Of a stretch of 64,000 nucleotides of DNA, positions 9,691 to 19,500 are shown in pieces. Positions within the stretch are counted from its first letter, which is position 1, and each line of letters starts with the position of its first letter. The notes under the pieces were generated by a model that ran no database searches, was not told where the DNA came from, and worked only from the letters and a program-made list of their open reading frames with translations. The translations under genes were made by a program, and so were the position numbers. The DNA comes from Sphingobacteriales bacterium (GTDB lineage: Bacteria > Bacteroidota > Bacteroidia > Chitinophagales > Chitinophagaceae), in contig JACPUV010000042.1 of assembly GCA_016192105.1 (NCBI GenBank), positions 22,320 to 86,319 on the forward strand, read 5' to 3'.

Positions 9691-10469
9691 TTAAACCGGG
9701 TCAGTCTTCTTGTGGCGGTAATAATAGATCGCGAAACCGATCAGGGGACTGTAGAGCAGCCAATACAGGAAGATGGAAAGAAGGTCCTCCCCCACCGTGG
9801 AAGGCAGTATATTTTCCGTAACAGCGGGTTCAGGAACAGCGAATTTTTTCATGGCCGCCGGAAGATTGACCATGCAATGGAGAATACAACAGACCAGGAT
9901 ATTGCCGGAAATGATATTCACGGAACCCAGCAGCAATCCCATAAAAAAGGCGAAGATCATTTGGGTAACCAGGGTTACCCAATCGCCGTGGGAAAAAAAA
10001 TTCAGGGCATGCACCAGTGAAAACAGGATACTGGCATACAGGATGCTTTTCCGGGGAGTATAGCTTTTTTTATCAGCCAGGATTGCAGCACCGCCCTGAA
10101 AATAAGCTCCTCGGAGCTGGTCTTTATAAAAACAGTCAGCAGGATGAAAAGGAAAAAGCCGGCCCCCACTTCCGCATTTTGAAAAGAGCGCCGGGTGAGC
10201 AGCATATAGGCGATGAATAGTAAAAGAGCCGGGAGCAGTGTTTTGACATTCTGTACCGTCCGTACATGCAGATAGTTTTGCCGGGTAAGCTGAAAACGGG
10301 CGATCAGCCAAAAACCGAACAGGCAAACCAGTGCGCCATTGATCAGCCGTTTCAGCAGGAGTCCCGTCTCCTCCGTCACCCCGGGAAAAAGATCCTGGAA
10401 AGGGACCCAGATCAGCATTGTCATTGCACCGATGACCAAAAATGGAAATAGCAGATGTTTTCGATTCAT
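9691..10469 (-). CDS. CPBP-family intramembrane metalloprotease, split by a -1 frameshift at 10065-10073
   Basis: Frame 1 (10002-10469) carries SSEELIFRAV; frame 2 (9691-10326) carries FSLVH and HCMVN. All three CPBP motifs are recovered only by joining at the A7 run. Confidence 0.8.
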
Positions 10470-10530
10470 TTGCAGTTGATTAAGATTTCCGGCAGACGTT
10501 CAATAGTCCGCCGGAAATCTGAACTTAAAT

Positions 10531-11070
10531 TTACAATTCAAAATCAATTTCGCACCATTCGACTGCAATACAACTCCAGCCAAACAGTATGCAGGCACCA
10601 CAGGTAAAAGTGTTACAGGGGCAACCGCATTTATAGACCCGGCATTTAATCTTAATTTTCCCGGAATACTCTCCTTTTGCCAGTTGATCATCATGCTTGA
10701 ATGAAGCATCCACCACGATTTGCTGCAAAACCGGAACGCTGACCCCCACCGGGTTGGACGCCTGCTTATCTGTAATTTCGTACCTATCTACAGAGGTATA
10801 GATACCATCGCCGGCCACCAGGTCATACAGCTTACCATTATCTGAATAGTTGATCTCCTTTAACCCAAAACCCAAAGGCAATGCATAACTTGCTGAAAAA
10901 CTCACGAGTTTGATTTCTTTCACAAAAGTCTTTGCATCCAGGTTGCGGGTAAATGAAGCCGTTATAGCTACATTCTCCCCGAAGGCATCTGACTCAATCG
11001 TTTTAGTACCCTGGGAGAAACTCGTTGCTGAAATAAAAAGAACTCCCAATAAGAAAAGACATTTTTTCAT
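10531..11070 (-). CDS. Secreted hypothetical protein with Cys-rich C-terminus
   Basis: Signal peptide MKKCLFLLGVLFISATSFSQ; choice-of-anchor-X-like LYDLVAGDGIYTSVD; tail KCRVYKCGCPCNTFTCGACILFGWSCIAVEWCEIDFEL. Confidence 0.6.
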   Translation of the reverse strand: MKKCLFLLGVLFISATSFSQGTKTIESDAFGENVAITASFTRNLDAKTFVKEIKLVSFSASYALPLGFGLKEINYSDNGKLYDLVAGDGIYTSVDRYEITDKQASNPVGVSVPVLQQIVVDASFKHDDQLAKGEYSGKIKIKCRVYKCGCPCNTFTCGACILFGWSCIAVEWCEIDFEL

Positions 11071-11381
11071 GGCTTTAGTTTTATATAATCGCCTACTCTG
11101 GTACCGGTTTTCGGCATACCCGGGCAAGGGCCCTCGCAGTACCAAAACTATCACCGGTCCTGCTGTATAACCATGAGAGATTCACCAGAAATTGAAAGAG
11201 TTTTCCTGATTTTTTTCCCTGTTAATCAATAATTGCTGCTGCAATTCAAACAGGTTCTGAATATCAGTTTTTCAAAACTCGGGGTATTTTAACAGAATTG
11301 GAGGGGAAAAAAACGGGAAAAAATGGGAAAAAAACAGGTGGCTTTTTCATAAATAAAACCACCCATCATATACTTTTAGGT

Positions 11382-12113
11382 ATGCACAATTTGCTACTAA
11401 AGGAATTCTTCGACTTTCATCGCGGTAGAAGTTACCTGGAATTTCTACTTTTAATGACATTCGTAACGACGACTTTTTCCCTTCTACGAAATTTTCAAAA
11501 AAAAACTCTTAATCTTTCATTCTTACTATACACTGCATCAGGCATTATTCTTTTCACATTCGGAAAGTTAGAATTCATATCTCTATACATTTCTACCCCT
11601 ATAATTCAAAGGACAATTTTTGAAATAGGAAATTGCTTCTACAGCACATGTGAATTAATTGCGTTCAATCAATTCTTTAAAATCATTTTAAATTCTCCTA
11701 AACAAAAAAACCTGATACGATACTTCATAATATTATACTTTACTGCCCTTTTATTTTATCTGCTTTCTCTTAGCACTTTAAAATTAGCTATCCCCCAGGT
11801 CACCGCACTCGCTGTTTATCTTAATGTTTTTGAGTTTCTAATTCTTTTCACTTGTTGCCTCTTTTTCTTCTATTCCGCAATGAAAAAACCGATAAATGCG
11901 CCGCCAATAAGCAGTTGCACCCTTAGAATCGTAAATTCTCTTTTCATTTACATCTCATTAGCCTTACCATTACTTATTGTATCAGAAACCATACGACATA
12001 AGAATTACCCCCTTTACATTATAATGTATTTTGCCCATTATTTGACAATCGCACTCGTTTTCACCTCGTTACTCTATGCTATAAAATCACAAAAAAGATT
12101 ATTACCACTATGA
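11382..12113 (+). CDS. AT-rich polytopic membrane protein (putative sensor subunit)
   Basis: About seven hydrophobic segments; stop overlaps the start of the downstream kinase (ATGA). Confidence 0.65.
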   Translation: MHNLLLKEFFDFHRGRSYLEFLLLMTFVTTTFSLLRNFQKKTLNLSFLLYTASGIILFTFGKLEFISLYISTPIIQRTIFEIGNCFYSTCELIAFNQFFKIILNSPKQKNLIRYFIILYFTALLFYLLSLSTLKLAIPQVTALAVYLNVFEFLILFTCCLFFFYSAMKKPINAPPISSCTLRIVNSLFIYISLALPLLIVSETIRHKNYPLYIIMYFAHYLTIALVFTSLLYAIKSQKRLLPL

Positions 12114-12874
12114 GTGAATTTTTAATTGCCGTCACTTTTTTGATTTTACTAATGGCCAGTTTTATTTTGCTTATGGTATATAATTATCAAAAAAGGCAAA
12201 TGGTGTTTCATGAATCATTCAAAAAAGTTCAAGATGATTATGAGAAAAATCTGATCCAGACACAACTTGAAATCCAGGAACAAACCTTCCAGCATATCTC
12301 ACGCGAGATCCATGATAATATCAGTTTGTCGTTAACCCTTGCCAAACTCCAGCTTAATACCTTTGACTGGAATGACCGGGAGAGATCGGGCCTGAAATTA
12401 GAATCCTCGATCAGCCTGATCGGCAATTCCATTGCCGAACTCAGCGATATCTCCAAAAGCCTGAACGCGGATATTATCGCCCAAAACGGGCTATTGAGAG
12501 CCATCGAGGAAGAACTGGAACGGATCCGGCAAACCGGGCTTTTCGGCATCCGTTATGAATTAACCGGCAGCCCTGTATATATGGACAGCCAGCGGGAACT
12601 GATCATTTTCCGGATCATCCAGGAAGCCCTCAATAACGTGATCAAACATGCCGGGGCCAAAGAAGTGGTACTGACCCTTGACTACCATCCCAACCGGCTC
12701 GAGATCCGGATCAGCGATAACGGCCGGGGTTTTGATCCGGAACGGATCCGTGGTAACGGGCATGCGGGACTTAAAAATATGGAGACCCGGGCCAAAATAC
12801 TGATGGGGGAGATGCAGATCGACAGCAGCCCCCATGCCGGTACCTGCCTGATTTTTACAATACCCATTGAATAA
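12110..12874 (+). CDS. Sensor histidine kinase, DesK/NarX type
   Basis: One N-terminal TM, HisKA_3-like HISREIHDNISLSLTLAKLQL, HATPase N-box EALNNVIKHAGAKEV, G-boxes ISDNGRGFDPERI, GHAGLKNMETRAKIL. Confidence 0.92.
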   Translation: MSEFLIAVTFLILLMASFILLMVYNYQKRQMVFHESFKKVQDDYEKNLIQTQLEIQEQTFQHISREIHDNISLSLTLAKLQLNTFDWNDRERSGLKLESSISLIGNSIAELSDISKSLNADIIAQNGLLRAIEEELERIRQTGLFGIRYELTGSPVYMDSQRELIIFRIIQEALNNVIKHAGAKEVVLTLDYHPNRLEIRISDNGRGFDPERIRGNGHAGLKNMETRAKILMGEMQIDSSPHAGTCLIFTIPIE

Positions 12875-12880
12875 ATAAAA

Positions 12881-13543
12881 ATGAAAGAGACCAATCCTTT
12901 AAAAATTGCCATGGCCGACGATCATGTCCTGCTCCGGAACGCCCTGGCTTCCCTGATCGACAGTTTTGAGGACTGCCAGGTAATCCTCCAGTCCGGCAAT
13001 GGAAAAGAATTAACCGGCCAGATCGGGAAGGGAGTGATCCCCGATGTGGTGATCCTGGACCTGAACATGCCCGAAATGGATGGCTTTGAAACAGCAGCCT
13101 GGCTCCAGCGGCATTACCCCCAGGTGGCCGTCCTGATGCTGACCATGTATGATTCCGAACTATCCCTGATCCGTTTGCTGCAGGCGGGGGTAAAAGGGTT
13201 CCTGAAAAAGGATATCCACCCCGCCGAACTGAAATTCGCGATCCAGTCGGTGGTCCGGAACGGGTATTATTATTCTAATCATACCACCGGGAAACTGGTC
13301 AACCTGATCCGCCAGCAATCCGATGGCAATAACCTGCTCCAGCGTTCCCTGCTTTCGGACCAGGAAGTCCGGTTCCTGAAACTGGCCTGCAGCGACATGA
13401 CCTATAAGGAGATCGCCCAGCGGATGGGGCTCAATCCCCGGTCGGTGGACAGCCTGCGTGACCAGCTTTTTGTAAAACTGGATGTAAAAAGCAGGGTGGG
13501 CCTGGCCCTGCTGGCCGTCCGGCACGGGGTGGTGACGATTTAG
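12881..13543 (+). CDS. LuxR/NarL-family response regulator
   Basis: IAMADDHVLLRNAL...DVVILDLNMPEMDG; HTH LSDQEVRFLKLACSDMTYKEIAQRMGLNPRSVDSLRDQL. Confidence 0.92.
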   Translation: MKETNPLKIAMADDHVLLRNALASLIDSFEDCQVILQSGNGKELTGQIGKGVIPDVVILDLNMPEMDGFETAAWLQRHYPQVAVLMLTMYDSELSLIRLLQAGVKGFLKKDIHPAELKFAIQSVVRNGYYYSNHTTGKLVNLIRQQSDGNNLLQRSLLSDQEVRFLKLACSDMTYKEIAQRMGLNPRSVDSLRDQLFVKLDVKSRVGLALLAVRHGVVTI

Positions 13544-13572
13544 TTTACAGCTTATCAGGTTGGTTTTAAGCA

Positions 13573-13633
13573 CAAGCTAAGAGTGGTGAGCTGCGAGTTC
13601 CGGGCTGCTGTACCGACAGATCAATAGCTGATT
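13573..13633. repeat. Degenerate GAGCTGCGAGTT/CGGGCTGC..ACCGA..TCAAT repeat fragment
   Basis: gagctgcgagttccgggctgctgtaccgacagatcaatagctg resembles the copies at 28143-28215 and 28568-28655. Confidence 0.5.
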
Positions 13634-13796
13634 CCAGGTCCCCAACGTTTGTAACCCCTGATAGCGACATTTTAAATATGGTATTACGGGTATTCCCGAT
13701 CTAAAAATGGGTATAAAACTGTCCCCGGAGAGTTCAGACCCCGGGAAAACGTAAATTTTCGGACTCAGGCAGGTATATTTTCAGTCTATGCCCGGA

Positions 13797-13881
13797 GAAC
13801 TACGATCGGCTCCGTAAATACCGAAGGGTATAAATTCCGGGCTAACCCTCTTGTTCACATGGCAATGTGGATATACTTTTG
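13797..13881 (+). promoter_or_regulatory. Conserved upstream block plus CTTG-N20-TACTTTTG promoter with internal palindrome (copy B)
   Basis: ACTACGATCGGCTCCGTAAATACCGAAG, CACATGGCAATGTG palindrome, TACTTTTG at 13874-13881; aligns with copy A. Confidence 0.5.
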
Positions 13882-13885
13882 ACTC

Positions 13886-14007
13886 AGTTGATTGACAGAA
13901 GATGGAGCCCCTATTTTTCGTCCAATGTCCTTAGAGACCGTCCTGAATGAAATTTCCAAATCCTTTGAATGCCATGCGAAGTCCAATGTCAATCAACTCC
14001 TTTTTTT
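13886..14007 (+). ncRNA. Candidate structured sRNA or small-peptide gene, copy B
   Basis: Arms AGTTGATTGACA (13886-13897) and TGTCAATCAACT (13987-13998), followed by CCTTTTTTT. Confidence 0.4.
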
Positions 14008-14437
14008 AGTCCCTGCTTCCCTGGCGAGGGCCCGGCGGGATCTACCCCTCCCCCATATATTCTTCCTCCTGCCCAGTTTATCCACAGCTGTTGATAACCG
14101 GAAAATCCCCCGGAAAATTTACGATTCTTTCTACCGTAAAAATACTAATTTTACTCGGTGGTTTTACCATATTTTTTACCGGAAACCTACGTATTAAATC
14201 GGCTGAAACCCTTTTCCACACTGCTTTTCAGGCGATTTTAGGGGTATTTACCGGAATTCCAATGGATTGTATGGGAGCGGGGGTATTACAATATTTGAGG
14301 GTCAATTTATTAGAGGAAAGGCTTAAAATGTTACTGTTATGAAAAGGCAAATCGCACTTGAAGAAGTTTCCTGTCTTATTTGGGAAGAATAAGAATCCAT
14401 TCTAGAGGAAAAGTAATTTTCCTATCCCAAGTTTTAA

Positions 14438-15148
14438 TTTAATAAAAGCTTTTCTATATTTGGAGTAAATTCCAATATTATAGAAGAGCTTTTATTATAT
14501 ATACTAAATTTTTCGTTTCTACTCCCTATACTCTTTATCTTTCTTTTTTTTAAAAAGATCAAGGTAGATAAGATTATTATAGTATTAGTTTCGTATTTGG
14601 TACTTTTTTTCTTACTTAACTATTACTTTGCGGAATCAAAAACATTACTTGGGAAAAAATACTATTACTTTCTTTATACACTTCTCGAGTATTACTCCCT
14701 ATCACTACTTATTTGGTTTTGCATTCCAAATGAAAAATTCAAATATTTCTTTTTAATATTGAGCCTTCTCTTTACGATTTTCTTAATTGTTTTTTATTCT
14801 TCAATTATCATTATACGACTTGACTCAATACCAATAGGCGTAGAGTCCATATTCTTAATGGTATTTATTATTTACTACTTCTATTTTCACCTGAAAAATG
14901 TTTCAAACCAAGGCATTTATGAACTCTTTTCATTTTGGATTGTGTTAGGAATCCTATTTTATATTGGATTTACATTCTTCTTCAACATCTTAGTAAATAA
15001 TTTAAACCCTGATCATTTTCGCAGATACTACTACTATTCCTTTCTTGGTGACATCTTTAAGAACATCCTTTTTTCAATTTCGATTTTCTTTATCTCGAAT
15101 AATAAAAGGGATGCTATTAATTCAATCCCAAACTTAGACATGATTTAA
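14438..15148 (+). CDS. AT-rich polytopic membrane protein (putative sensor subunit), start codon uncertain
   Basis: ORF called from TTG 14597, but the frame is open back to 14438 and encodes a further hydrophobic N-terminus (IIEELLLYILNFSFLLPILFIFLFFKKIKVDKIIIVLVSYLVLFFLL) with no ATG. Confidence 0.5.
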   Translation, partial: FNKSFSIFGVNSNIIEELLLYILNFSFLLPILFIFLFFKKIKVDKIIIVLVSYLVLFFLLNYYFAESKTLLGKKYYYFLYTLLEYYSLSLLIWFCIPNEKFKYFFLILSLLFTIFLIVFYSSIIIIRLDSIPIGVESIFLMVFIIYYFYFHLKNVSNQGIYELFSFWIVLGILFYIGFTFFFNILVNNLNPDHFRRYYYYSFLGDIFKNILFSISIFFISNNKRDAINSIPNLDMI

Positions 15149-15173
15149 CCCCCACCATTACTAACCTACCATT

Positions 15174-16001
15174 ATGTTCTTATTGCAAACCACCAACAAT
15201 TCCGGAGTATCCTTCGTGCTCTTACTGGGCACCCTGGGTATGCTGGTGCTTACGGTGGGCCTTATCATATTTATCATCCTCCACCAGAAAAGGGTAAAAC
15301 GGTTCAATGAGAAGATCCAGGAAATGGAGAAAGCGCAGCAGCGCCTGCTCCTCAATGCCTCAATCAAACTCCAGGAAGAAGAACGCCAGCGGCTCGCGGC
15401 CGACCTGCACGATGATGCCGGTCCCCTGCTGGCCACGGCCCGCCTCTACCTGAATGAGAACCTGGTGAACCAGGATAAAGCCACCCAACTGCAATCGATC
15501 TTCCAGGCCCGCCAGATCATCGATGATACCATCCAACTGGTCCGGAACATCAGTCACAGCCTGATGCCCCCCACCCTTAAGAATTTCGGGCTGGAATCGG
15601 CCATCAACGACCTTTTCCAGAAGATCAGCGGCTCCGGCACCATCAATGCGAGCAGCCGTTTCCACGAATACAAGGAGCGGCTGAAAGAAGAAAAAGAGCT
15701 GATCATCTTCCGCGTGGTGCAGGAACTGATCAATAATATCCTCAAGCACAGTAATTCCAGTTTTATCCACCTTACCCAGAATGTACATGCCGGTAAGTTT
15801 TACCTCCGCATCCACCACGATGGCCGGGGGCTGGTACAGGCCGATTTTGAAAAGTTGAATAAAAGCAATGTGGGCCTGGGCCTGAAAAATATCACGAGCC
15901 GCCTCCGGGTGGTGGACGGCAATATCAATTTTGAGAAGGATATTTCACAAACCTATTACAAGGTCACCATCGAACTCCCCAAAGATGAACCGTACGAATA
16001 A
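15174..16001 (+). CDS. Sensor histidine kinase, DesK/NarX type
   Basis: One TM, EEERQRLAADLHDDAGPLLATARLYL, QELINNILKHSNSSFI, HHDGRGL, NVGLGLKNITSRLRVVDG. Confidence 0.92.
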   Translation: MFLLQTTNNSGVSFVLLLGTLGMLVLTVGLIIFIILHQKRVKRFNEKIQEMEKAQQRLLLNASIKLQEEERQRLAADLHDDAGPLLATARLYLNENLVNQDKATQLQSIFQARQIIDDTIQLVRNISHSLMPPTLKNFGLESAINDLFQKISGSGTINASSRFHEYKERLKEEKELIIFRVVQELINNILKHSNSSFIHLTQNVHAGKFYLRIHHDGRGLVQADFEKLNKSNVGLGLKNITSRLRVVDGNINFEKDISQTYYKVTIELPKDEPYE

Positions 16002-16058
16002 ACACAGCGGTATGGTTTATACCCTGATATTTATTATTTTTACAAATCATCTGATACT

Positions 16059-16709
16059 ATGGGAATCATCAAGGTAGCAATAGCAGACGATCATAAGATC
16101 TTCCGGAAGGGCGTCATCCTTTCCCTGCGCCCTTATTCCAATATTAAATTTGTCCAGGAAGCGGAAAACGGGGAAGACCTGCTGAACGGGCTGGCGGCCT
16201 CCGAACCCGATGTGATCCTCATGGACCTGCGGATGCCCGGCAAGGATGGCATTGAAGCCACCAAGGCGGTGAGCAGGCAATATCCCCAGATCAAAGTGCT
16301 TATCCTGAGTATGTACGAGGATGAGCGTTTTGTTTATCACCTGATGGAAAACGGCGCCAACGGCTATTTATTAAAAAGCGCCGAGCCCCAGGAGATCCGC
16401 CGCGCCATCATGGAAGTACACGAAAAAGGCTATTACCTCAACAATTTCGTGAACCGCATCCTGCTCAAAAAATCTCATTCCCGGCAAAAAGTGGTCCCCT
16501 CCCTCAACAGCGAGATCACCCTCAGCGATAAGGAAAAAGATGTGCTTCGTTTTATCTGTATGGAATTCACGGCCGCTGAAATCGCCCAGAAAATGGAGAT
16601 CAGCCCGCGGACCGTAGAGGCGATCAAAGACCGGCTGATGGAGCGCTTTGGCAGCAAGAACACGGCCGGACTGGTATTCTTCGCCGTAAAGAACAACCTG
16701 ATCGAATAA
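16059..16709 (+). CDS. LuxR/NarL-family response regulator
   Basis: IKVAIADDHKIFRKGV...PDVILMDLRMPGKDG; LSDKEKDVLRFICMEFTAAEIAQKMEISPRTVEAIKDRLMERFG. Confidence 0.92.
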   Translation: MGIIKVAIADDHKIFRKGVILSLRPYSNIKFVQEAENGEDLLNGLAASEPDVILMDLRMPGKDGIEATKAVSRQYPQIKVLILSMYEDERFVYHLMENGANGYLLKSAEPQEIRRAIMEVHEKGYYLNNFVNRILLKKSHSRQKVVPSLNSEITLSDKEKDVLRFICMEFTAAEIAQKMEISPRTVEAIKDRLMERFGSKNTAGLVFFAVKNNLIE

Positions 16710-16714
16710 GCCCG

Positions 16715-17377
16715 TCAATCATAGAAAACAATCTCCGGTATTTCCCCTTCCACCAGCAGTTTACCGGCTGTTTTTGACTGGATCTCTTCCACCGATACCC
16801 CGGGAGCCCTTTCCAGTAATTTAAATCCGGCCGGCGTAATATCCAGCACCGCTAAATCGGATACAATTTTTTTCACACAGCCCACACCGGTCAGCGGCAG
16901 GGTGCAGGAGGGTAATAATTTGGATTCCCCCCTGGGATTGGTATGCATCATGGCCACGATGATATTGCGCGCACTGGCCACCAGGTCCATGGCCCCACCC
17001 ATTCCTTTCACCATCTTACCGGGTATTTTCCAGTTGGCAATATCCCCGCGCTCACTTACTTCCATGGCGCCAAGCACGGTCAGGTTTACTTTCCCGGCCC
17101 GGATCATTCCAAAGCTCATGGCGGAATCAAAAAATACGGAACCGGGTACCGTGGTAATGGTCTGCTTGCCGGCATTGATCAGGTCCGGGTCTTCCTCCCC
17201 TTCGAAAGGGAAGGGCCCCATACCCAACAAACCGTTCTCACTTTGCAGGACCACATTCATTCCAACCGGAATATAATTAGCCACCAGGGTGGGAATGCCA
17301 ATCCCCAGGTTTACATAATACCCTTCCCGCAATTCCCGGGCGATCCGTTGGGCGATCTGTTCTTTTGTAAGTGACAT
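16715..17377 (-). CDS. scoB: 3-oxoacid CoA-transferase subunit B
   Basis: GYYVNLGIGIPTLVANYIP, LQSENGLLGMGPFP, GGAMDLVASA. Confidence 0.93.
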   Translation of the reverse strand: MSLTKEQIAQRIARELREGYYVNLGIGIPTLVANYIPVGMNVVLQSENGLLGMGPFPFEGEEDPDLINAGKQTITTVPGSVFFDSAMSFGMIRAGKVNLTVLGAMEVSERGDIANWKIPGKMVKGMGGAMDLVASARNIIVAMMHTNPRGESKLLPSCTLPLTGVGCVKKIVSDLAVLDITPAGFKLLERAPGVSVEEIQSKTAGKLLVEGEIPEIVFYD

Positions 17378-17420
17378 ACTGGTAAAATTTGATGATAAAA
17401 AAGCAGCTGCAGCTATGAGA

Positions 17421-18119
17421 TCAGGCTTTCTTTCTTACCGTCCGTTGCTCAATCCTTTTTTCAAACGATGTTCCCCTGAATACCCGGTGCACATAGATAC
17501 CCGGTGTATGAACATGATCGGGGTTCAGTTCTCCGGCAGGAACCAGTTCTTCCACTTCCGCAATCGTGATCTTCCCGGCCATGGCCATCAGCGGATTGAA
17601 ATTCCGGGCTGTTTCCCTAAAGACCAGGTTGCCCTCCGTATCGGCTTTCCAGGCTTTTACGATTGCAAAATCCGCTTCAAATGCCATTTCCAGCAAATAC
17701 GCTTTCCCGTTAAACTGCCGGGTCTCTTTTCCTTCGGCCACTTCGGTGCCCACACCTGCCGGTGTAAAAACAGCCGGCATGCCGTATCCCGCGGCCAGGC
17801 AACGGGTGGCCAGCGTTCCCTGGGGAATCAGTTCCACTTCCAGTTCGCCACTGAGCAGTTGTCGTTCAAATTCCGCATTCTCCCCCACATAGGAAGCGAT
17901 CATTTTCTTTACCTGTTTTTGTTTCAGCAGCAGCCCGATGCCAAAATCATCCACACCGGCGTTGTTGGAAATACAGGTGAGCTGACGGACGCCCTTCCTT
18001 ACCAGGGCCGCTATGCAGTTCTCGGGAATTCCGCATAATCCAAACCCTCCCAGCATCAGGGTGGCTCCATCCGGTATATCACGAATGGCTTCATCAGCCC
18101 CGTTCACAACTTTGTTCAT
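17421..18119 (-). CDS. scoA: 3-oxoacid CoA-transferase subunit A
   Basis: [39 protein letters not shown]; paired with subunit B. Confidence 0.93.
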   Translation of the reverse strand: MNKVVNGADEAIRDIPDGATLMLGGFGLCGIPENCIAALVRKGVRQLTCISNNAGVDDFGIGLLLKQKQVKKMIASYVGENAEFERQLLSGELEVELIPQGTLATRCLAAGYGMPAVFTPAGVGTEVAEGKETRQFNGKAYLLEMAFEADFAIVKAWKADTEGNLVFRETARNFNPLMAMAGKITIAEVEELVPAGELNPDHVHTPGIYVHRVFRGTSFEKRIEQRTVRKKA

Positions 18120-18202
18120 TGGTAAATGATTAGAAGGTAAAAGTAACAACTTGAACGGATACCAGCCAGGATGATTACAGGAAAGTAAAACAGGCTGCCC
18201 CG

Positions 18203-18586
18203 TTAGTTTGCCGAATCGATCCGGGGAATGAGCCGGCTGTTCTTTTTGAGTTTATTCGTGTCTGAACGGCGGTTCAGTGTATCCATCAGGTCTTTCAGCA
18301 GCAGGGGGTGCGAGCGGTAATACCGGAAACTTTCCCGGAACTGGTCCTGGGAGACCTTATGCAGTTTCAGCACCTGGCTGTACAGCTCGATCTCCTGCTT
18401 TTTTTTATCCAGTGCGGTATCTTTTACCACCAGGTAATTGTTGATGAACAGATCAGCCCGTATGAGGTCCCAGAGCACATCCTCCATCTGCTGCCGGCTG
18501 AGCAGTTTTGCCGGTACCGCTTCTTTTTTCTTACAGGCTGAAAAGAAGACCGCAATAACAAAAACCAGGAACAGGCCTTTTCTCAT
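18203..18586 (-). CDS. DUF4296-like lipoprotein
   Basis: Lipobox-like [32 protein letters not shown]. Confidence 0.75.
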   Translation of the reverse strand: MRKGLFLVFVIAVFFSACKKKEAVPAKLLSRQQMEDVLWDLIRADLFINNYLVVKDTALDKKKQEIELYSQVLKLHKVSQDQFRESFRYYRSHPLLLKDLMDTLNRRSDTNKLKKNSRLIPRIDSAN

Positions 18587-19500
18587 TTCAGGTCTTTATA
18601 CAAATTTGAGTTGGTGATATCCAGGCGGACCAGCAGGTCTTTGGCCCTGCTTTTCTGTTCATTCCCGGCTTTGCTGAAAATTTTTACCAGTTCATTGCCC
18701 TTCCCCTGGAAAAAAAGCTGCAGGATCATGGAATTCGGGTTCTCCGTATTAATCGTATTCAGAAAATTAAGGCTGTTGATGATCCCGCTGCGCCCGGCTT
18801 CCTCGTTCTCAAAAAAAACATCTATGCCTGAACGGTAGTACGAATAGAACACATCATGCATCAGCGCGAAGCGGCTGTTGTTCATATTTTCGGCCAGCCA
18901 GTAGCGGTTCCGCAGCCCTTCAAAGGATTTCCAGCCGGTGATATCCCGGCTGTCCGGCGCATTGTTCACGATATTCCAGGCTTTCTGGAAAAACAGGTCG
19001 CCGCCCCGGAGTGAATAGGAATCATAATCAAACCCCAGGATGATATTCACGTAGTAGGCCAGGATGGCGGTGAGGTTGGCAGCCATCGGGTCATTCCCCT
19101 GCACCCGGTTCTCATTGAATTCGATGGGCTGAAATTCCTGGTACTTAAAAACAATATTATCATCCTGGAAATTCAACAGCGGTGAATCATACGTGGTATT
19201 ATAAGCGGGCCGGGCGGCCTGTACCGTCATTTTCCCTTTGAATACATTGCCCCCGAGGTCCTGCTCGATCGTGATCAGGAAACTGCACTGGATTTTCTCT
19301 GATGGCTGAAACACATCATTGGTCCATTTGCGGCTGTTCAGGAAATTGGTCAGCCCGGTTTGCAGGGTCTGAAATATTTTTTTATCCACCTGGGTGCTTA
19401 CCTTACTGGTAATGACCGAAAGACGGGCCAGTATCTCCTGGCTCTGCCCGGAGCAGGCGAAAAAGATAACTGGCAGGATCAGCAATAATTTTTTACGCAT
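18583..19500 (-). CDS. DUF4835 family protein
   Basis: Signal peptide, FQTLQTGLTNFLNSRKWTNDVF, IQCSFLI; position downstream of coaBC. Confidence 0.8.
   Translation of the reverse strand: MRKKLLLILPVIFFACSGQSQEILARLSVITSKVSTQVDKKIFQTLQTGLTNFLNSRKWTNDVFQPSEKIQCSFLITIEQDLGGNVFKGKMTVQAARPAYNTTYDSPLLNFQDDNIVFKYQEFQPIEFNENRVQGNDPMAANLTAILAYYVNIILGFDYDSYSLRGGDLFFQKAWNIVNNAPDSRDITGWKSFEGLRNRYWLAENMNNSRFALMHDVFYSYYRSGIDVFFENEEAGRSGIINSLNFLNTINTENPNSMILQLFFQGKGNELVKIFSKAGNEQKSRAKDLLVRLDITNSNLYKDLK

Noticed and set aside
13850-14220. Cluster of DnaA-box-like sequences (TTATCCACA at about 14079, TGTGGATAT, TTTTCCACA) suggesting an origin
   Set aside because: No dnaA/dnaN/rpmH-type context in view, only one perfect box, and gene-strand pattern around it is mixed. 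GC-skew of the whole chromosome would decide.
13892-14342. ORFs 13892..14197 and 14091..14342
   Set aside because: No recognisable domain, low complexity, overlap each other and the candidate ncRNA; treated as spurious except for the small-peptide alternative noted.
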